Shown piece by piece: positions 16,056-24,487 of a DNA stretch of 64,000 nucleotides; positions within the stretch are counted from its first letter, which is position 1; each line of letters opens with the position of its first letter. The notes below the pieces were generated by a model, which ran no database searches, was not told where the DNA came from, and saw only the letters and a list, made by a program, of their open reading frames with translations. The position numbers were made by a program, and so were the translations under genes. This DNA comes from Pseudolysinimonas_A sp041984585 (GTDB lineage: Bacteria > Actinomycetota > Actinomycetes > Actinomycetales > Microbacteriaceae): the NCBI GenBank assembly GCA_041984585.1, contig JBHIXX010000009.1, forward strand, positions 18,566 to 82,565, in the 5' to 3' direction.

Positions 16056-17339
16056 GTGGCAGAGGCATCCGACCCCGGGAACGACGCGGCGCGTCCGCGG
16101 CGCTCCCGCCCGCGCACACCGGCCGCGAAGAACGGCGCCGCGGAGACGTCGTCGGCGACGACCTCGAAGCGCTCGAGCCGCGCGAAGGCGGAGCCCGCGC
16201 CCGCGGTCGGCACGGAGACGGTCGCGCCCGGCATGCGCACCGCGGCCGCGTGGTCGTGGCGCATCCTCGTGGTCGCCGGGCTCATCGCGCTCGTGCTCTT
16301 CCTCATCGTGCAGCTGCGCGCCGTCGTCGTCCCGTTCCTGATCGGGGTGCTGCTCTCGGCCCTGCTCGCGCCGTTCGCCGGGTGGCTGCAGCGCCACGGC
16401 TGGCCGAAGTGGCTGGCCATCACGGTCAACATGATCGGCATCCTGGTGGTCGTCGCCGGTCTCGTGACGCTCGTGATCGTGCAGGTGCGCGCCGGATACT
16501 CGGAGATCGAGGCGCAGGCGATCGAGCGCTACGACGAGTTCACCGCCTGGCTGCTCGCCTCCCCGCTGCACCTCACCCAGGAGGACATCAACGCGTGGGT
16601 CGGCGGACTGGTCCAGGCGTTCCAGCTCGACTCCAGCATCCTCGTCAACGGCGCGCTCGAGGTGGGCTCGACGGCGGGCAGCGTGCTCGTCGGCTTCCTG
16701 CTGGCGCTGTTCACGGCGCTGTTCATCCTGGTCGACGGCCGCGGCATCTGGCGCTGGTTCGTGAAGCTGTTCCCGCAGAAGGCGCGGCCGCCGATGGTGG
16801 GCGCCGGTGAGGCGGGGTGGATCACGCTCACCACCTTCGTGAAGGTGCAGGTCTTCGTCGCCTTCGTCGACGCCGTCGGCATCGCGCTCGGCGCCTGGAT
16901 CATCGGGCTGGTCTCTCCGCAGTCGTTCCCGCTGATCATCCCGATCGCCGTGATCGTCTTCCTCGGCTCGTTCATCCCGTTCGTCGGCGCGGTCGTGACC
17001 GGCGCCTTCGCGGTGTTCGTCGCGCTCGTCTTCCTCGGTCCGTGGGAGGCGGTCGCGATGCTCGCCGTCGTCATCGGGGTGCAGCAGATCGAGGGCAATG
17101 TGCTGCAGCCGTTCGTCATGGGGACGGCGGTCAAGGTGCACCCGCTCGCCGTCGTGCTCGCGGTCACCTCCGGCAGCCTGCTCGCCGGCATCGCCGGAGC
17201 GCTGTTCGCCGTGCCGCTCGTCGCGGTGCTCAACGTCGTCGTCGGCTACATCGCGCGCGGCGAGTGGCGCCACACCCCGCATCCGACGGTCGCCGACGTC
17301 ATCCCGCCCACACCCCGAAAGACCCGCCGTGCCCGCTGA
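16056..17339 (+). CDS. AI-2E family transporter
   Basis: A 427-residue membrane protein with about 8 membrane helices. Family members export autoinducer-2 or act as ion antiporters; the substrate here is unknown. The first 65 residues are a charged, disordered cytoplasmic tail. Family signatures include VVVPFLIGVLLSALLAPF, FLGSFIPFVGAVVTG and QQIEGNVLQPFVMG. It overlaps threonine dehydratase by 11 bases, so the two are co-translated. Confidence 0.92.
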   Translation: MAEASDPGNDAARPRRSRPRTPAAKNGAAETSSATTSKRSSRAKAEPAPAVGTETVAPGMRTAAAWSWRILVVAGLIALVLFLIVQLRAVVVPFLIGVLLSALLAPFAGWLQRHGWPKWLAITVNMIGILVVVAGLVTLVIVQVRAGYSEIEAQAIERYDEFTAWLLASPLHLTQEDINAWVGGLVQAFQLDSSILVNGALEVGSTAGSVLVGFLLALFTALFILVDGRGIWRWFVKLFPQKARPPMVGAGEAGWITLTTFVKVQVFVAFVDAVGIALGAWIIGLVSPQSFPLIIPIAVIVFLGSFIPFVGAVVTGAFAVFVALVFLGPWEAVAMLAVVIGVQQIEGNVLQPFVMGTAVKVHPLAVVLAVTSGSLLAGIAGALFAVPLVAVLNVVVGYIARGEWRHTPHPTVADVIPPTPRKTRRAR

Positions 17340-18585
17340 CGCCGACCTCGCCACCCTGCCCGGACCGACCCTCGCCGAGATCGAGGACGCGCGGACGCGC
17401 GTCGCCGACGTGGCCGAGGTCACGCCGATGGAGGACTCGCACTACCTCAGCGAGCTGGTGGGGCATCCGGTGCACCTCAAGGCGGAGAGCCTGCAGCGCA
17501 CCGGGTCGTACAAGATCCGCGGCGCCTACAACCGCCTGTCGCGGCTCACGCCGGAGGAGCGCGAGCGCGGCGTGGTGGCCGCGTCGGCCGGCAACCACGC
17601 GCAGGGCGTCGCACTCGCGGCGCGCGAGCTGGGCATCCGCGCCACCATCTTCATGCCGATCGGCGTCGCGCTGCCCAAGCTCACGGCCACGCGCGGCTAC
17701 GGCGCCGAGGTGGTGCTGCACGGCCACGTCGTCGACGAGACGCTGCAGGCGGCCGCCGAGTTCGCCGAGCGCACCGGCGCCGTCATCATCCCGCCGTTCG
17801 ACCACCACGACGTCATCGCCGGTCAGGGCACGCTCGGGCTCGAGATCCTCGAGCAGGTGCCCGACGTCGAGAACATCGTCGTGCCGATCGGCGGCGGCGG
17901 ACTGATCGCCGGCATCGCCTCCGCGGTCACCCAGGCGACGGCGGGAACCGGCCGCACGGTGAACGTCATCGGCGTGCAGGCCGAGAACGCGGCCGCCTAC
18001 CCGGTGTCACTCGCCGCGGGCGAGCGGCGCACGGTCGACGTGCGCCCGACGATCGCCGACGGCATCGCGGTGGCGACGCCCGGGGCGCTGAACTTCGACA
18101 TCATCCGCCGCACGGTCGACGAGGTCGTCACCGTTCCCGACGACGAGACCGCGCGCGCCCTGCTGGTGCTGCTCGAGCACGCCAAGCTCGTGGTCGAGCC
18201 GGCCGGGGCGACCGGGGTCGCCGCGCTCATCTCGAAGAAGATCCGGCCCACCGGGCGCACCGTCGTGGTGCTCTCCGGCGCCAACATCGACCCGATGGTG
18301 ATGGAGCGCGTCATCAGCCGCGGACTGGCGGCCTCGGCGCGCTACCTGAAGGTCAACATCCCGCTGCCCGACCGTCCCGGCCAGCTGGCGCGCATCGCCG
18401 AACTGATCGCCGAGGCGAACGCCAACGTCGTCGAGGTGCTGCACACCCGCCACGGCCACGGACTGCAGATCAGCGAGGTCGAGATCGAGATCCACATGGA
18501 GACCCGCGGCCGCGAGCACGCCGAGCTCGTGCTCGACAAGCTGCGCGAGTCGGGCTACCGCCCGCGCGTCGACCTCGACGTCTGA
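17329..18585 (+). CDS. ilvA: Threonine ammonia-lyase with C-terminal ACT domain
   Basis: A 418-residue PLP enzyme that deaminates threonine to 2-oxobutanoate, the first step to isoleucine. The PLP lysine is in GSYKIRGAYN and the phosphate-binding loop is PIGGGGLIAG. A single ACT domain fills about residues 340-418, the short form of the enzyme. The GTG at 17329 lies inside the end of the AI-2E family gene. The ilv genes acting downstream are 29 kb away in this window. A catabolic role is also possible. Confidence 0.93.
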   Translation: MPADADLATLPGPTLAEIEDARTRVADVAEVTPMEDSHYLSELVGHPVHLKAESLQRTGSYKIRGAYNRLSRLTPEERERGVVAASAGNHAQGVALAARELGIRATIFMPIGVALPKLTATRGYGAEVVLHGHVVDETLQAAAEFAERTGAVIIPPFDHHDVIAGQGTLGLEILEQVPDVENIVVPIGGGGLIAGIASAVTQATAGTGRTVNVIGVQAENAAAYPVSLAAGERRTVDVRPTIADGIAVATPGALNFDIIRRTVDEVVTVPDDETARALLVLLEHAKLVVEPAGATGVAALISKKIRPTGRTVVVLSGANIDPMVMERVISRGLAASARYLKVNIPLPDRPGQLARIAELIAEANANVVEVLHTRHGHGLQISEVEIEIHMETRGREHAELVLDKLRESGYRPRVDLDV

Positions 18586-18637
18586 GCCGGTACGGTTTCG
18601 CGTGCCGGTTCGGTTTCGGGGCCGGTTCGGTTTCGGG
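18586..18637. repeat. 17-bp tandem repeats between ilvA and greA
   Basis: GCCGGTTCGGTTTCGGG occurs twice exactly (18604-18620 and 18621-18637), preceded by a diverged copy at 18586-18603. A further partial copy (CCGGTTC) appears at about 18650. The array fills the 69-base gap between two convergent genes. Confidence 0.85.
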
Positions 18638-18654
18638 CCGAGTCGGCGGCCGGT

Positions 18655-19143
18655 TCAGCCGGTGTAGCGCTCCACGGCGACGATCTCGACCGTGATCTGC
18701 GCGCCCGACGGCGCCGTGTAGCCGGCGGAGTCGCCGACCGACAGGCCGAGGATCGCCTCGCCGAGCGCGCTCGTCGCCGGGTAGACGTCGAGGTCGCTGT
18801 CGCCCGCGATCTCGCGGCTGCCGAGCAGGAAGGTCGACTCGTCGCCCGCGATCTTCGCGGTGACGACGGTGCCGAGCGAGACGGTGCCGTCGGACTCCGG
18901 CGCCTCGCCGACCGTGGCGGTGCGCAGCAGCTGGGTGAGCTGGCGGATGCGGGCCTCGATCTGGCCCTGCTGGTCCTTGGCGGCGTGGTACCCGCCGTTC
19001 TCCTTCAGGTCGCCCTCCTCGCGGGCGGCCTCGATCTTCTTGGCGATGTCGATGCGCGCCGGGCCCTCGAGCTCGGCGAGCTCGGCCTTCAGGCGGTCGT
19101 AGGCGTCCTGCGTCAGCCAGGTGGTGGCAGCGGTGTCGGACAT
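18655..19143 (-). CDS. greA: Transcription elongation factor GreA
   Basis: A 162-residue factor that rescues backtracked RNA polymerase by stimulating transcript cleavage. It has the N-terminal coiled coil with acidic tip (KKIEAAREEGDLKENGGYHAAKDQQGQIEARI) and the C-terminal FKBP-like domain. The ATG start has GAGGAG about 7 bases upstream. It converges with ilvA. Confidence 0.97.
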   Translation of the reverse strand: MSDTAATTWLTQDAYDRLKAELAELEGPARIDIAKKIEAAREEGDLKENGGYHAAKDQQGQIEARIRQLTQLLRTATVGEAPESDGTVSLGTVVTAKIAGDESTFLLGSREIAGDSDLDVYPATSALGEAILGLSVGDSAGYTAPSGAQITVEIVAVERYTG

Positions 19144-19228
19144 GGGTCACTCCTCGAGTGATCTGGTGCGATGGGGCCGGATGGTCCCGTCCGGTGCCCG
19201 GCGGGCCGCGTCATCCGGCACATAGTCG

Positions 19229-19252
19229 CCGCCCGGCACGCTGGCCGGGCGG
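19229..19252 (-). terminator. Hairpin between DUF4307 gene and greA
   Basis: A perfect 9-bp stem (19229-19237 with 19244-19252) with a 6-base loop lies downstream of the DUF4307 gene on the minus strand. There is no T-run. Confidence 0.5.
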
Positions 19253-19306
19253 TCGGACCATGCTAGGTCAGGCGCCGATGCGGATCAAGCGTCCGCGGGG
19301 CCGCGC

Positions 19307-19702
19307 TCAGGGCAGCCAGCAGCGGTAGATCGTGCCGGTCACCGGCTCGTGGGTGGTGACGAGCGTCGTGGTGAACGTGCGGGTGCGCTGGTCCGATGCG
19401 GGCAGCTCGACGATGCGCCAGCCGACGATCCCGAACCGCTCGTCGAGCGCCTGGATCGCGCAGTCCACGCGGTTTCCGGGGGCGGTCGTCACCTCGAACC
19501 GCACCTCGACCGACTCGTCGTCGAGGATCACGTAGCCGAGGTCGCGCGACTCGAGCGATCCGCCCGGCTGCAGCGGTCCGGCCCAGATCACCCACGCCAC
19601 CGCGACCCCCAGGGCGGCGACCAGCGCGAGCCCGCCGAGCAGCCTCCGCCGACGCCGGACGGCCGGTCCGCGACCGTAGCGGTCGTCGAGCGCCGTGCTC
19701 AC
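19307..19702 (-). CDS. DUF4307 family membrane protein
   Basis: A 131-residue protein with a basic N-terminus, one membrane segment (LLGGLALVAALGVAVAWVIW) and an extracytoplasmic beta-rich domain containing RVDCAIQALDERFGIVGW and a C-terminal YRCWLP. Two conserved Cys residues may form a disulfide. DUF4307 has no known function. GGAGG precedes the GTG start. It is divergent from a small membrane protein gene. Confidence 0.85.
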   Translation of the reverse strand: MSTALDDRYGRGPAVRRRRRLLGGLALVAALGVAVAWVIWAGPLQPGGSLESRDLGYVILDDESVEVRFEVTTAPGNRVDCAIQALDERFGIVGWRIVELPASDQRTRTFTTTLVTTHEPVTGTIYRCWLP

Positions 19703-19778
19703 GCGGGATCCTCCGGGGGGACGTGGGGCGGGGGCGGGTTACCCTGGGATTCCAGCGTACGGCGACCCGGGAGGAAGC

Positions 19779-20027
19779 GTGCTCGCACTCGTTTCGACGG
19801 TGCCCTTCGGGTGGTTCGTCACCCCCGACCCCGGCGAGGTCGACGCCGACACCGTGACGCCCGGCGTCATCGGCTTCGTCGTGACCCTCGCGCTCGCGGT
19901 CATCGTCGTGCTGCTCGTCGTCGACATGGTGCGGCGCACCCGCCGGGTCAACCATCGCGCGCAGGTCGCGGCGAAGCTCGACGCCGAGGAGGCCGCCGCC
20001 CGCGGCGACGAGGCCCCGTCGGACTGA
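19779..20027 (+). CDS. Small single-pass membrane protein, hypothetical
   Basis: An 82-residue protein whose GTG start has GAGGAAG just upstream. The outer part VTPDPGEVDADTVTPG is followed by one membrane helix (VIGFVVTLALAVIVVLLVVDMV), then a basic and acidic cytoplasmic tail ending RGDEAPSD. I do not recognise a characterised family. It is divergent from the DUF4307 gene, an association that suggests a joint envelope role (inference). Confidence 0.75.
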   Translation: MLALVSTVPFGWFVTPDPGEVDADTVTPGVIGFVVTLALAVIVVLLVVDMVRRTRRVNHRAQVAAKLDAEEAAARGDEAPSD

Positions 20028-20039
20028 CCGCCGCCGTCC

Positions 20040-20813
20040 CTACCAGCCGACGGGGTTGGTGACGATGAGCAGCGACGCCACCCAGTGGCATCCGAACGCG
20101 ATCGCCGTGCAGGTGTGGAACAGCTCGTGGAAGCCGAACCGGCCCGGGAACGGGTTGGGGCGCTTGAACCCGTAGAACAGCGCGCCCACCGTGTAGGCGA
20201 TCCCGCCGAGCAGCACGAGCAGCATCGCCACCCACGAGTAGGCGATCAGGTCGCCCGCGTAGAGCACCGCCGCCCAGCCGAGGCCGACGTAGATCGGCAC
20301 GTACGACCAGCGCGGGGCGCTCAGCCAGAAGACGCGGAACAGGATGCCGAGCAGCGCCCCGCCCCAGACCAGCGAGAGCAGAACGATGCCCTTGTCGAAC
20401 GGCAGAGCGTTCACCGAGAGCGGCGTGTAGGTGCCGGCGATGAGCAGGAAGATGTTCGCGTGGTCGAGGCGCCGGAAGACCGCCTTCACCTTCGGCGACC
20501 AGTTGAACCGGTGGTACACGGCGGAGACGCCGAACAGCAGCAGCGACGTGCCCATGTAGATCGCGGCGGAGGCCTTCGCGGCGGCGCCGTCGGCGAACAC
20601 GATGAGCAGCACGCCGGCGGCGATCGCCAGCGGGAACATGCCGGCGTGGATCCAGCCGCGCCATGACGGCTTCTTCTCCTCGGCCGCGTAGTCGTGGGCG
20701 TCGTCGAGCAGCGGGATGTTGGGCAGGTCGGCGCCCGGCTCGGCCTCGACGATCATCGCGGCGTCCCCGGAGCTGGTCGGAGCGGGTCGGTCGACACGGG
20801 GAGGCGGGGTCAT
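20040..20813 (-). CDS. trhA: Hemolysin III/TrhA family membrane protein
   Basis: A 257-residue protein with seven membrane helices of the PAQR/hemolysin III type; bacterial members influence membrane energetics or fluidity and are not proven toxins. Family motifs include SAVYHRFNW, RRLDHANIFLLIAGTYTPL and FGFHELFHTCTAIAFGCHW, which contain the conserved His residues of the metal site. The first 50 residues are an acidic cytoplasmic tail. The ATG is supported by a -10 box 7 bases upstream. Confidence 0.93.
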   Translation of the reverse strand: MTPPPRVDRPAPTSSGDAAMIVEAEPGADLPNIPLLDDAHDYAAEEKKPSWRGWIHAGMFPLAIAAGVLLIVFADGAAAKASAAIYMGTSLLLFGVSAVYHRFNWSPKVKAVFRRLDHANIFLLIAGTYTPLSVNALPFDKGIVLLSLVWGGALLGILFRVFWLSAPRWSYVPIYVGLGWAAVLYAGDLIAYSWVAMLLVLLGGIAYTVGALFYGFKRPNPFPGRFGFHELFHTCTAIAFGCHWVASLLIVTNPVGW

Positions 20814-20820
20814 GGCCGGG

Positions 20821-20826
20821 AGCCTA
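20821..20826 (-). promoter_or_regulatory. -10 box of leaderless trhA promoter
   Basis: On the minus strand TAGGCT lies 7 bases before the ATG at 20813. Confidence 0.5.
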
Positions 20827-20861
20827 CGTCGCGATGCACCGAATCCCCTGAATCCAGCGAC

Positions 20862-20867
20862 TACCGT
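20862..20867 (+). promoter_or_regulatory. -10 box of isoprenyl transferase promoter
   Basis: TACCGT ends 7 bases before the ATG at 20875. A purine run (AGGGGGA) sits between them, but it would be at the extreme 5' end of the transcript. Confidence 0.45.
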
Positions 20868-20874
20868 AGGGGGA

Positions 20875-21660
20875 ATGCCACAACGCGCGGCCTCGCAGAG
20901 CCGGGGACCGTTGTACCGCCTCTACTCGGCGCGCCTGCGTCGGCAGCTGGCGGACGCCGCGCTGCCCCGCCACGTCGGCATGATCATCGACGGCAATCGG
21001 CGCTGGGCGCGGGAGCGCGCGCTCGAGACGGCGGCGCACGGCCACCGCGCGGGCGCGGCGAAGATGATCGAGTTCCTGCACTGGTGCGACGCCCTCGGCA
21101 TCCGGGTGGTGACGATCTACCTGCTCTCCACCGACAACCTGACGGGGCGCGCCGACGACGAGCTCGAGCAGCTCTTCGGGATCATCGGCGACCTCGCCGC
21201 GGAGATCGCCCGCGCCGACGACTGGCGCGTGCAGCACGTCGGCACGACGGAGGGTCTGCCCGACGGCCTCGTGGCCGCGCTCGGCGCCGCCCAGGAGGCG
21301 AGCGCGGCGAACACCGGCATGCACGTGAACCTCGCGGTCGGCTATGGCGGGCGCCGGGAGATCGCGGATGCCATGCGCAGCATCGTGCGCCACCACGGCA
21401 GCGGCGGCGGCACCATCGACGACCTCGCCGACATCCTCACGCCGGAGCTGATCGCCGACCACCTCTACACCCAGGGCCAGCCCGACCCCGACCTCATCGT
21501 GCGCACCTCGGGCGAGCAGCGGCTCAGCGACTTCATGCTGTGGCAGAGCGCGCATAGCGAGTTCTACTTCGTCGAGACGCTCGGGCCCGACCTGCGCGAG
21601 GTCGACTTCCTGCGCGCGCTGCGCGCCTACGCCGGACGACATCGGAGGTACGGCCAATGA
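20875..21660 (+). CDS. uppS: cis-Isoprenyl transferase (UppS/Z-farnesyl diphosphate synthase type)
   Basis: A 261-residue cis-prenyltransferase that condenses isopentenyl diphosphate units into a polyprenyl carrier used in cell-wall synthesis. Catalytic Asp is in GMIIDGNRRWAR, with YLLSTDNL and the C-terminal RTSGEQRLSDFMLWQ. Its length and motifs fit the short actinobacterial paralogue that makes Z-farnesyl diphosphate as well as they fit UppS, so product length is uncertain. It overlaps the next gene by ATGA. Confidence 0.92.
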   Translation: MPQRAASQSRGPLYRLYSARLRRQLADAALPRHVGMIIDGNRRWARERALETAAHGHRAGAAKMIEFLHWCDALGIRVVTIYLLSTDNLTGRADDELEQLFGIIGDLAAEIARADDWRVQHVGTTEGLPDGLVAALGAAQEASAANTGMHVNLAVGYGGRREIADAMRSIVRHHGSGGGTIDDLADILTPELIADHLYTQGQPDPDLIVRTSGEQRLSDFMLWQSAHSEFYFVETLGPDLREVDFLRALRAYAGRHRRYGQ

Positions 21661-22814
21661 GCCCGAAGTCCTCGCGGGAGCCGCTCACCGGCAAGCTCGA
21701 CGACTACCTGCTGCGCTTCCCCGAGGAGCCCGGCTACCTCGACTACGCGCGGGTCGCCCCGGTCGGCCGCACCGTGCTCGAGGAGCAGAACGCGCTGCTT
21801 TCGGCGCTCGCCACCGCCCGCCACGGCTCGCTCGCCCTGCTCGACGCCCAGCACGAGCGGATGCGGGCCGCGGTCGCCGACCTGCTCGACTGCCGCCCCG
21901 ACCAGGTGGCCTTCCAGCCGAGCACCAGCCCGGGTCTGTTCCAGGCGCTCAGCGGACTCACCGGCGGGGTGGCCTTCTCGCTCGCCGAGTCGCCGGCGAT
22001 CGGCTACGCGGTCAACCGGGTGGCGGATGCCACCGGCGCGATCTCCGCGCACCCGGTGGCGACCGAGCACGGCCGGCTCACCCCGTCGGAGCTGCGCGCC
22101 GGACTCGACGCCGCCGTCACCACCGTCGTCACCACCGTCGTCGTCGCCCTGGTCGACGAGCGCACCGGCGTGCTCGCCGACCTCGACGGCATCCGCCAGG
22201 TGATCGGCGACCGGATGCTGATCGTCGACGCGACGCAGGGCGCCGGCATCGTCGACGCCCCGTTCGACCTCGCCGACGTGGTGGTGGGCGGCGGGCACAC
22301 CTGGCTGCGCGGGGGACCGGGCACCGGGTACCTGGCGCTCTCCGACCGCGCCCTCGACCGCATCACCCCGAGCTGGTCGGGCTACGCCGCTGCGCAGGGC
22401 GACCCGCACGCGGGCGAGGTGACCGACCCGCCGTCGGGCGCCGCCGCGTTCGAGGTCTCCCCGCCCGACCCGGTGGCGGCCGCCCGCCTCGCCGCCGCCG
22501 TCGACGAGGCGCTCGACGTGGGCGTCGCGGTGCTCGGCGCGCGGGTCGCCGAGCACGTCTCCCGACTCATCGACCTCGCCGACGAGTACGCGGTGCCGGT
22601 GCTGTCGCCGCGGGCCGAGACCGAGCGGGCCGGCATCGTCATCCTCGTCCCCGAGCCGGAGCAGGTCACCGCACTGGCCGCGTCGCTGCACAACCACGGC
22701 GTCAGCGCCACGGTGCGCGACGCCGCCGTGCGGCTCAGCGCGCACGCGACGGTGCCCGAGGAGACCTTCGCCATGCTGCGCGCGGCGCTGCTGTCGTTCT
22801 CGACCGCGATCTGA
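21657..22814 (+). CDS. Class V aminotransferase-fold protein lacking the PLP lysine
   Basis: A 385-residue protein of the cysteine desulfurase/kynureninase fold. The Asp that contacts the PLP ring is kept (VDATQGAG), as is the phosphate-binding QPSTSPG region. In the segment that normally holds the Schiff-base lysine the sequence is GGGHTWLRGGPG: Thr215 (ACC at 22299-22301) stands where Lys is expected. It may bind PLP without transaldimination or have a non-catalytic role. It is translationally coupled to the prenyltransferase gene. Confidence 0.75.
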   Translation: MSPKSSREPLTGKLDDYLLRFPEEPGYLDYARVAPVGRTVLEEQNALLSALATARHGSLALLDAQHERMRAAVADLLDCRPDQVAFQPSTSPGLFQALSGLTGGVAFSLAESPAIGYAVNRVADATGAISAHPVATEHGRLTPSELRAGLDAAVTTVVTTVVVALVDERTGVLADLDGIRQVIGDRMLIVDATQGAGIVDAPFDLADVVVGGGHTWLRGGPGTGYLALSDRALDRITPSWSGYAAAQGDPHAGEVTDPPSGAAAFEVSPPDPVAAARLAAAVDEALDVGVAVLGARVAEHVSRLIDLADEYAVPVLSPRAETERAGIVILVPEPEQVTALAASLHNHGVSATVRDAAVRLSAHATVPEETFAMLRAALLSFSTAI

Positions 22815-22902
22815 GCGGCGAGACGGCCCCCCGGCATCCGTCGGCGTCGTCCGCCGGCCGAGGAAGGTTCACACGCCCGTAACGCGGGGAGGCGTGTCGA
22901 AA

Positions 22903-22921
22903 CGCGCCCGTTACGGGCGCG
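22903..22921. promoter_or_regulatory. 19-bp near-perfect palindrome upstream of phoH
   Basis: CGCGCCCGT and ACGGGCGCG flank a single T. A related half, ACGCCCGTAACGCG, lies about 30 bases upstream. It may be an operator for phoH or the terminator of the upstream operon. Confidence 0.45.
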
Positions 22922-22938
22922 GGCATAGCGTCGGAGTC

Positions 22939-23044
22939 ATCAGGCACGGCGCCTGGTCGGAACGGCCACATAAGTTCGTTCCGGTACCTGTGGCCGCTCC
23001 GCAACATGAAGCCCGGGGGAGACATCCCCGGGGAGGGAGTGGCA
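22939..23044 (+). promoter_or_regulatory. Structured 5' leader of phoH with possible pseudoknot
   Basis: Hairpin 1 pairs 22939-22945 with 22951-22957. Stem A pairs CGGAACG (22958-22964) with CGTTCCG (22977-22983). GCCAC in its loop (22965-22969) can pair with GTGGC (22990-22994), giving an H-type pseudoknot. A last stem (23012-23018 with 23026-23032) overlaps the first bases of the ribosome-binding site GGGAGGG (23031-23037). I do not match it to a known riboswitch. Confidence 0.5.
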
Positions 23045-24400
23045 GTGCCCGCGCTCGACAAGCCCCAGCTGAAGTCCACGACCGCGACGTCGTCGCCGAA
23101 GAAGCAGGGGGAGCGCACGTACGTGCTCGACACCTCCGTGCTGCTGAGCGACCCGAACGGGATGTTCCGTTTCGCCGAGCATTCGGTGGTGCTCCCCGTG
23201 GTGGTGGTCACCGAACTCGAGGCCAAGCGCCACGACCCCGAGATCGGGTACTTCGCCCGCAAGGCCCTCCGCAACCTCGACGACCTGCGCGTGCAGCACG
23301 AGCGGCTCGACTTCCCGATCGCCGTCGGCGACCAGGGCGGCTCGCTGCGCGTCGAGCTGAACCACTCCAACCAGGCGGTGCTCCCGTCGGGGCTGCAGCT
23401 CGGCGACAACGACTCCCGCATCCTCGCCGTCGCGATGAACCTCGCCAACGAGGGACTCGCCGTCACGGTGGTGTCGAAGGACCTGCCGATGCGCGTCAAG
23501 GCGGCATCCATCGGTCTCGCCGCGGAGGAGTACCGCGCCGAGCTCGCCGTGGACACCGGCTACACCGGCATCGCCGAGATCGCCCTCGGCGGCGACCGGA
23601 TGGCCGACCTCTACGAGGACGAGACGATCACCGCCTCCGAGGTGGCGGGGCTCCCGATCAACACCAGCCTCGTCATCTCGTCGGAGCGCGGATCGGCGCT
23701 CGGCCGGGTGACCGGCGACGGCGAGATGCGCGTCGTGCGCGGCGATCGCGACGTGTTCGGACTGCACGGCCGCAGCGCCGAGCAGCGGCTCGCGATCGAC
23801 CTGCTGCTCGACCCGGAGGTCGGCATCGTGTCGCTCGGCGGCAAGGCGGGAACCGGCAAGAGCGCGCTCGCGCTGTGCGCCGCGCTCGAGGCCGTGCTCG
23901 AGCGCCAGCAGCATCGCAAGATCATGGTGTTCCGCCCGCTCTACGCGGTCGGCGGCCAGGAGCTCGGCTACCTGCCTGGCGACAAGGACGAGAAGATGAA
24001 CCCCTGGGGTCAGGCGGTGTTCGACACCCTCGGCGCCCTGGTCAGCGACAACGTGCTCGAGGAGATCGTCGAGCGCGGCATGCTCGAGGTGCTGCCGCTC
24101 ACCCACATCCGGGGCCGCTCGCTGCACGACGCGTTCGTGATCGTCGACGAGGCGCAGTCGCTCGAGCGCAACGTGCTGCTCACCGTGCTCAGCCGCATCG
24201 GGCAGAACTCCCGCGTCGTGCTCACCCACGACGTCGCGCAGCGCGACAACCTCCGCGTCGGACGGCACGACGGGGTCGCGAGCGTCATCGAGACGCTCAA
24301 GGGCCACCCGCTGTTCGCCCACATCACCCTCACCCGGTCGGAGCGCTCCGCGATCGCGGCGCTCGTCACCGACCTGCTCGAGGGTCCTGCGCCGGCGTAG
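23045..24400 (+). CDS. phoH: PIN-PhoH fusion protein (PhoH2-type)
   Basis: A 451-residue cytosolic protein with an N-terminal PIN nuclease domain (acidic residues in VLDTSVLLSD, VTELEAKR, GDNDSRILAVA) and a C-terminal PhoH ATPase domain (Walker A GGKAGTGKSAL, Walker B FVIVDEAQS). Such PhoH2 proteins are described as sequence-preferring RNA helicase/nucleases. I chose the GTG at 23045 because GGGAGGG is spaced 7 bases from it; starts at 23006 or 23039 fit less well. The structured leader suggests post-transcriptional control. Confidence 0.92.
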   Translation: MPALDKPQLKSTTATSSPKKQGERTYVLDTSVLLSDPNGMFRFAEHSVVLPVVVVTELEAKRHDPEIGYFARKALRNLDDLRVQHERLDFPIAVGDQGGSLRVELNHSNQAVLPSGLQLGDNDSRILAVAMNLANEGLAVTVVSKDLPMRVKAASIGLAAEEYRAELAVDTGYTGIAEIALGGDRMADLYEDETITASEVAGLPINTSLVISSERGSALGRVTGDGEMRVVRGDRDVFGLHGRSAEQRLAIDLLLDPEVGIVSLGGKAGTGKSALALCAALEAVLERQQHRKIMVFRPLYAVGGQELGYLPGDKDEKMNPWGQAVFDTLGALVSDNVLEEIVERGMLEVLPLTHIRGRSLHDAFVIVDEAQSLERNVLLTVLSRIGQNSRVVLTHDVAQRDNLRVGRHDGVASVIETLKGHPLFAHITLTRSERSAIAALVTDLLEGPAPA

Positions 24401-24419
24401 CCGACAGGCGCGTCGGAGG

Positions 24420-24461
24420 ACCGGGGTGCCCGTCGCCGGGGAAGCGCGGCGGGACCCCGGT
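24420..24461 (+). terminator. Long hairpin after phoH
   Basis: ACCGGGGT (24420-24427) pairs with ACCCCGGT (24454-24461), and an inner stem CCCGTCG/CGGCGGG continues it with one G-U pair. There is no T-run. Confidence 0.55.
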
Positions 24462-24487
24462 TCGTCCAGCCGAACGGGAGGCGGATC

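Noticed and set aside
18586..18637. Very small CRISPR-like array
   Set aside because: The 17-bp units are directly adjacent, without spacers.
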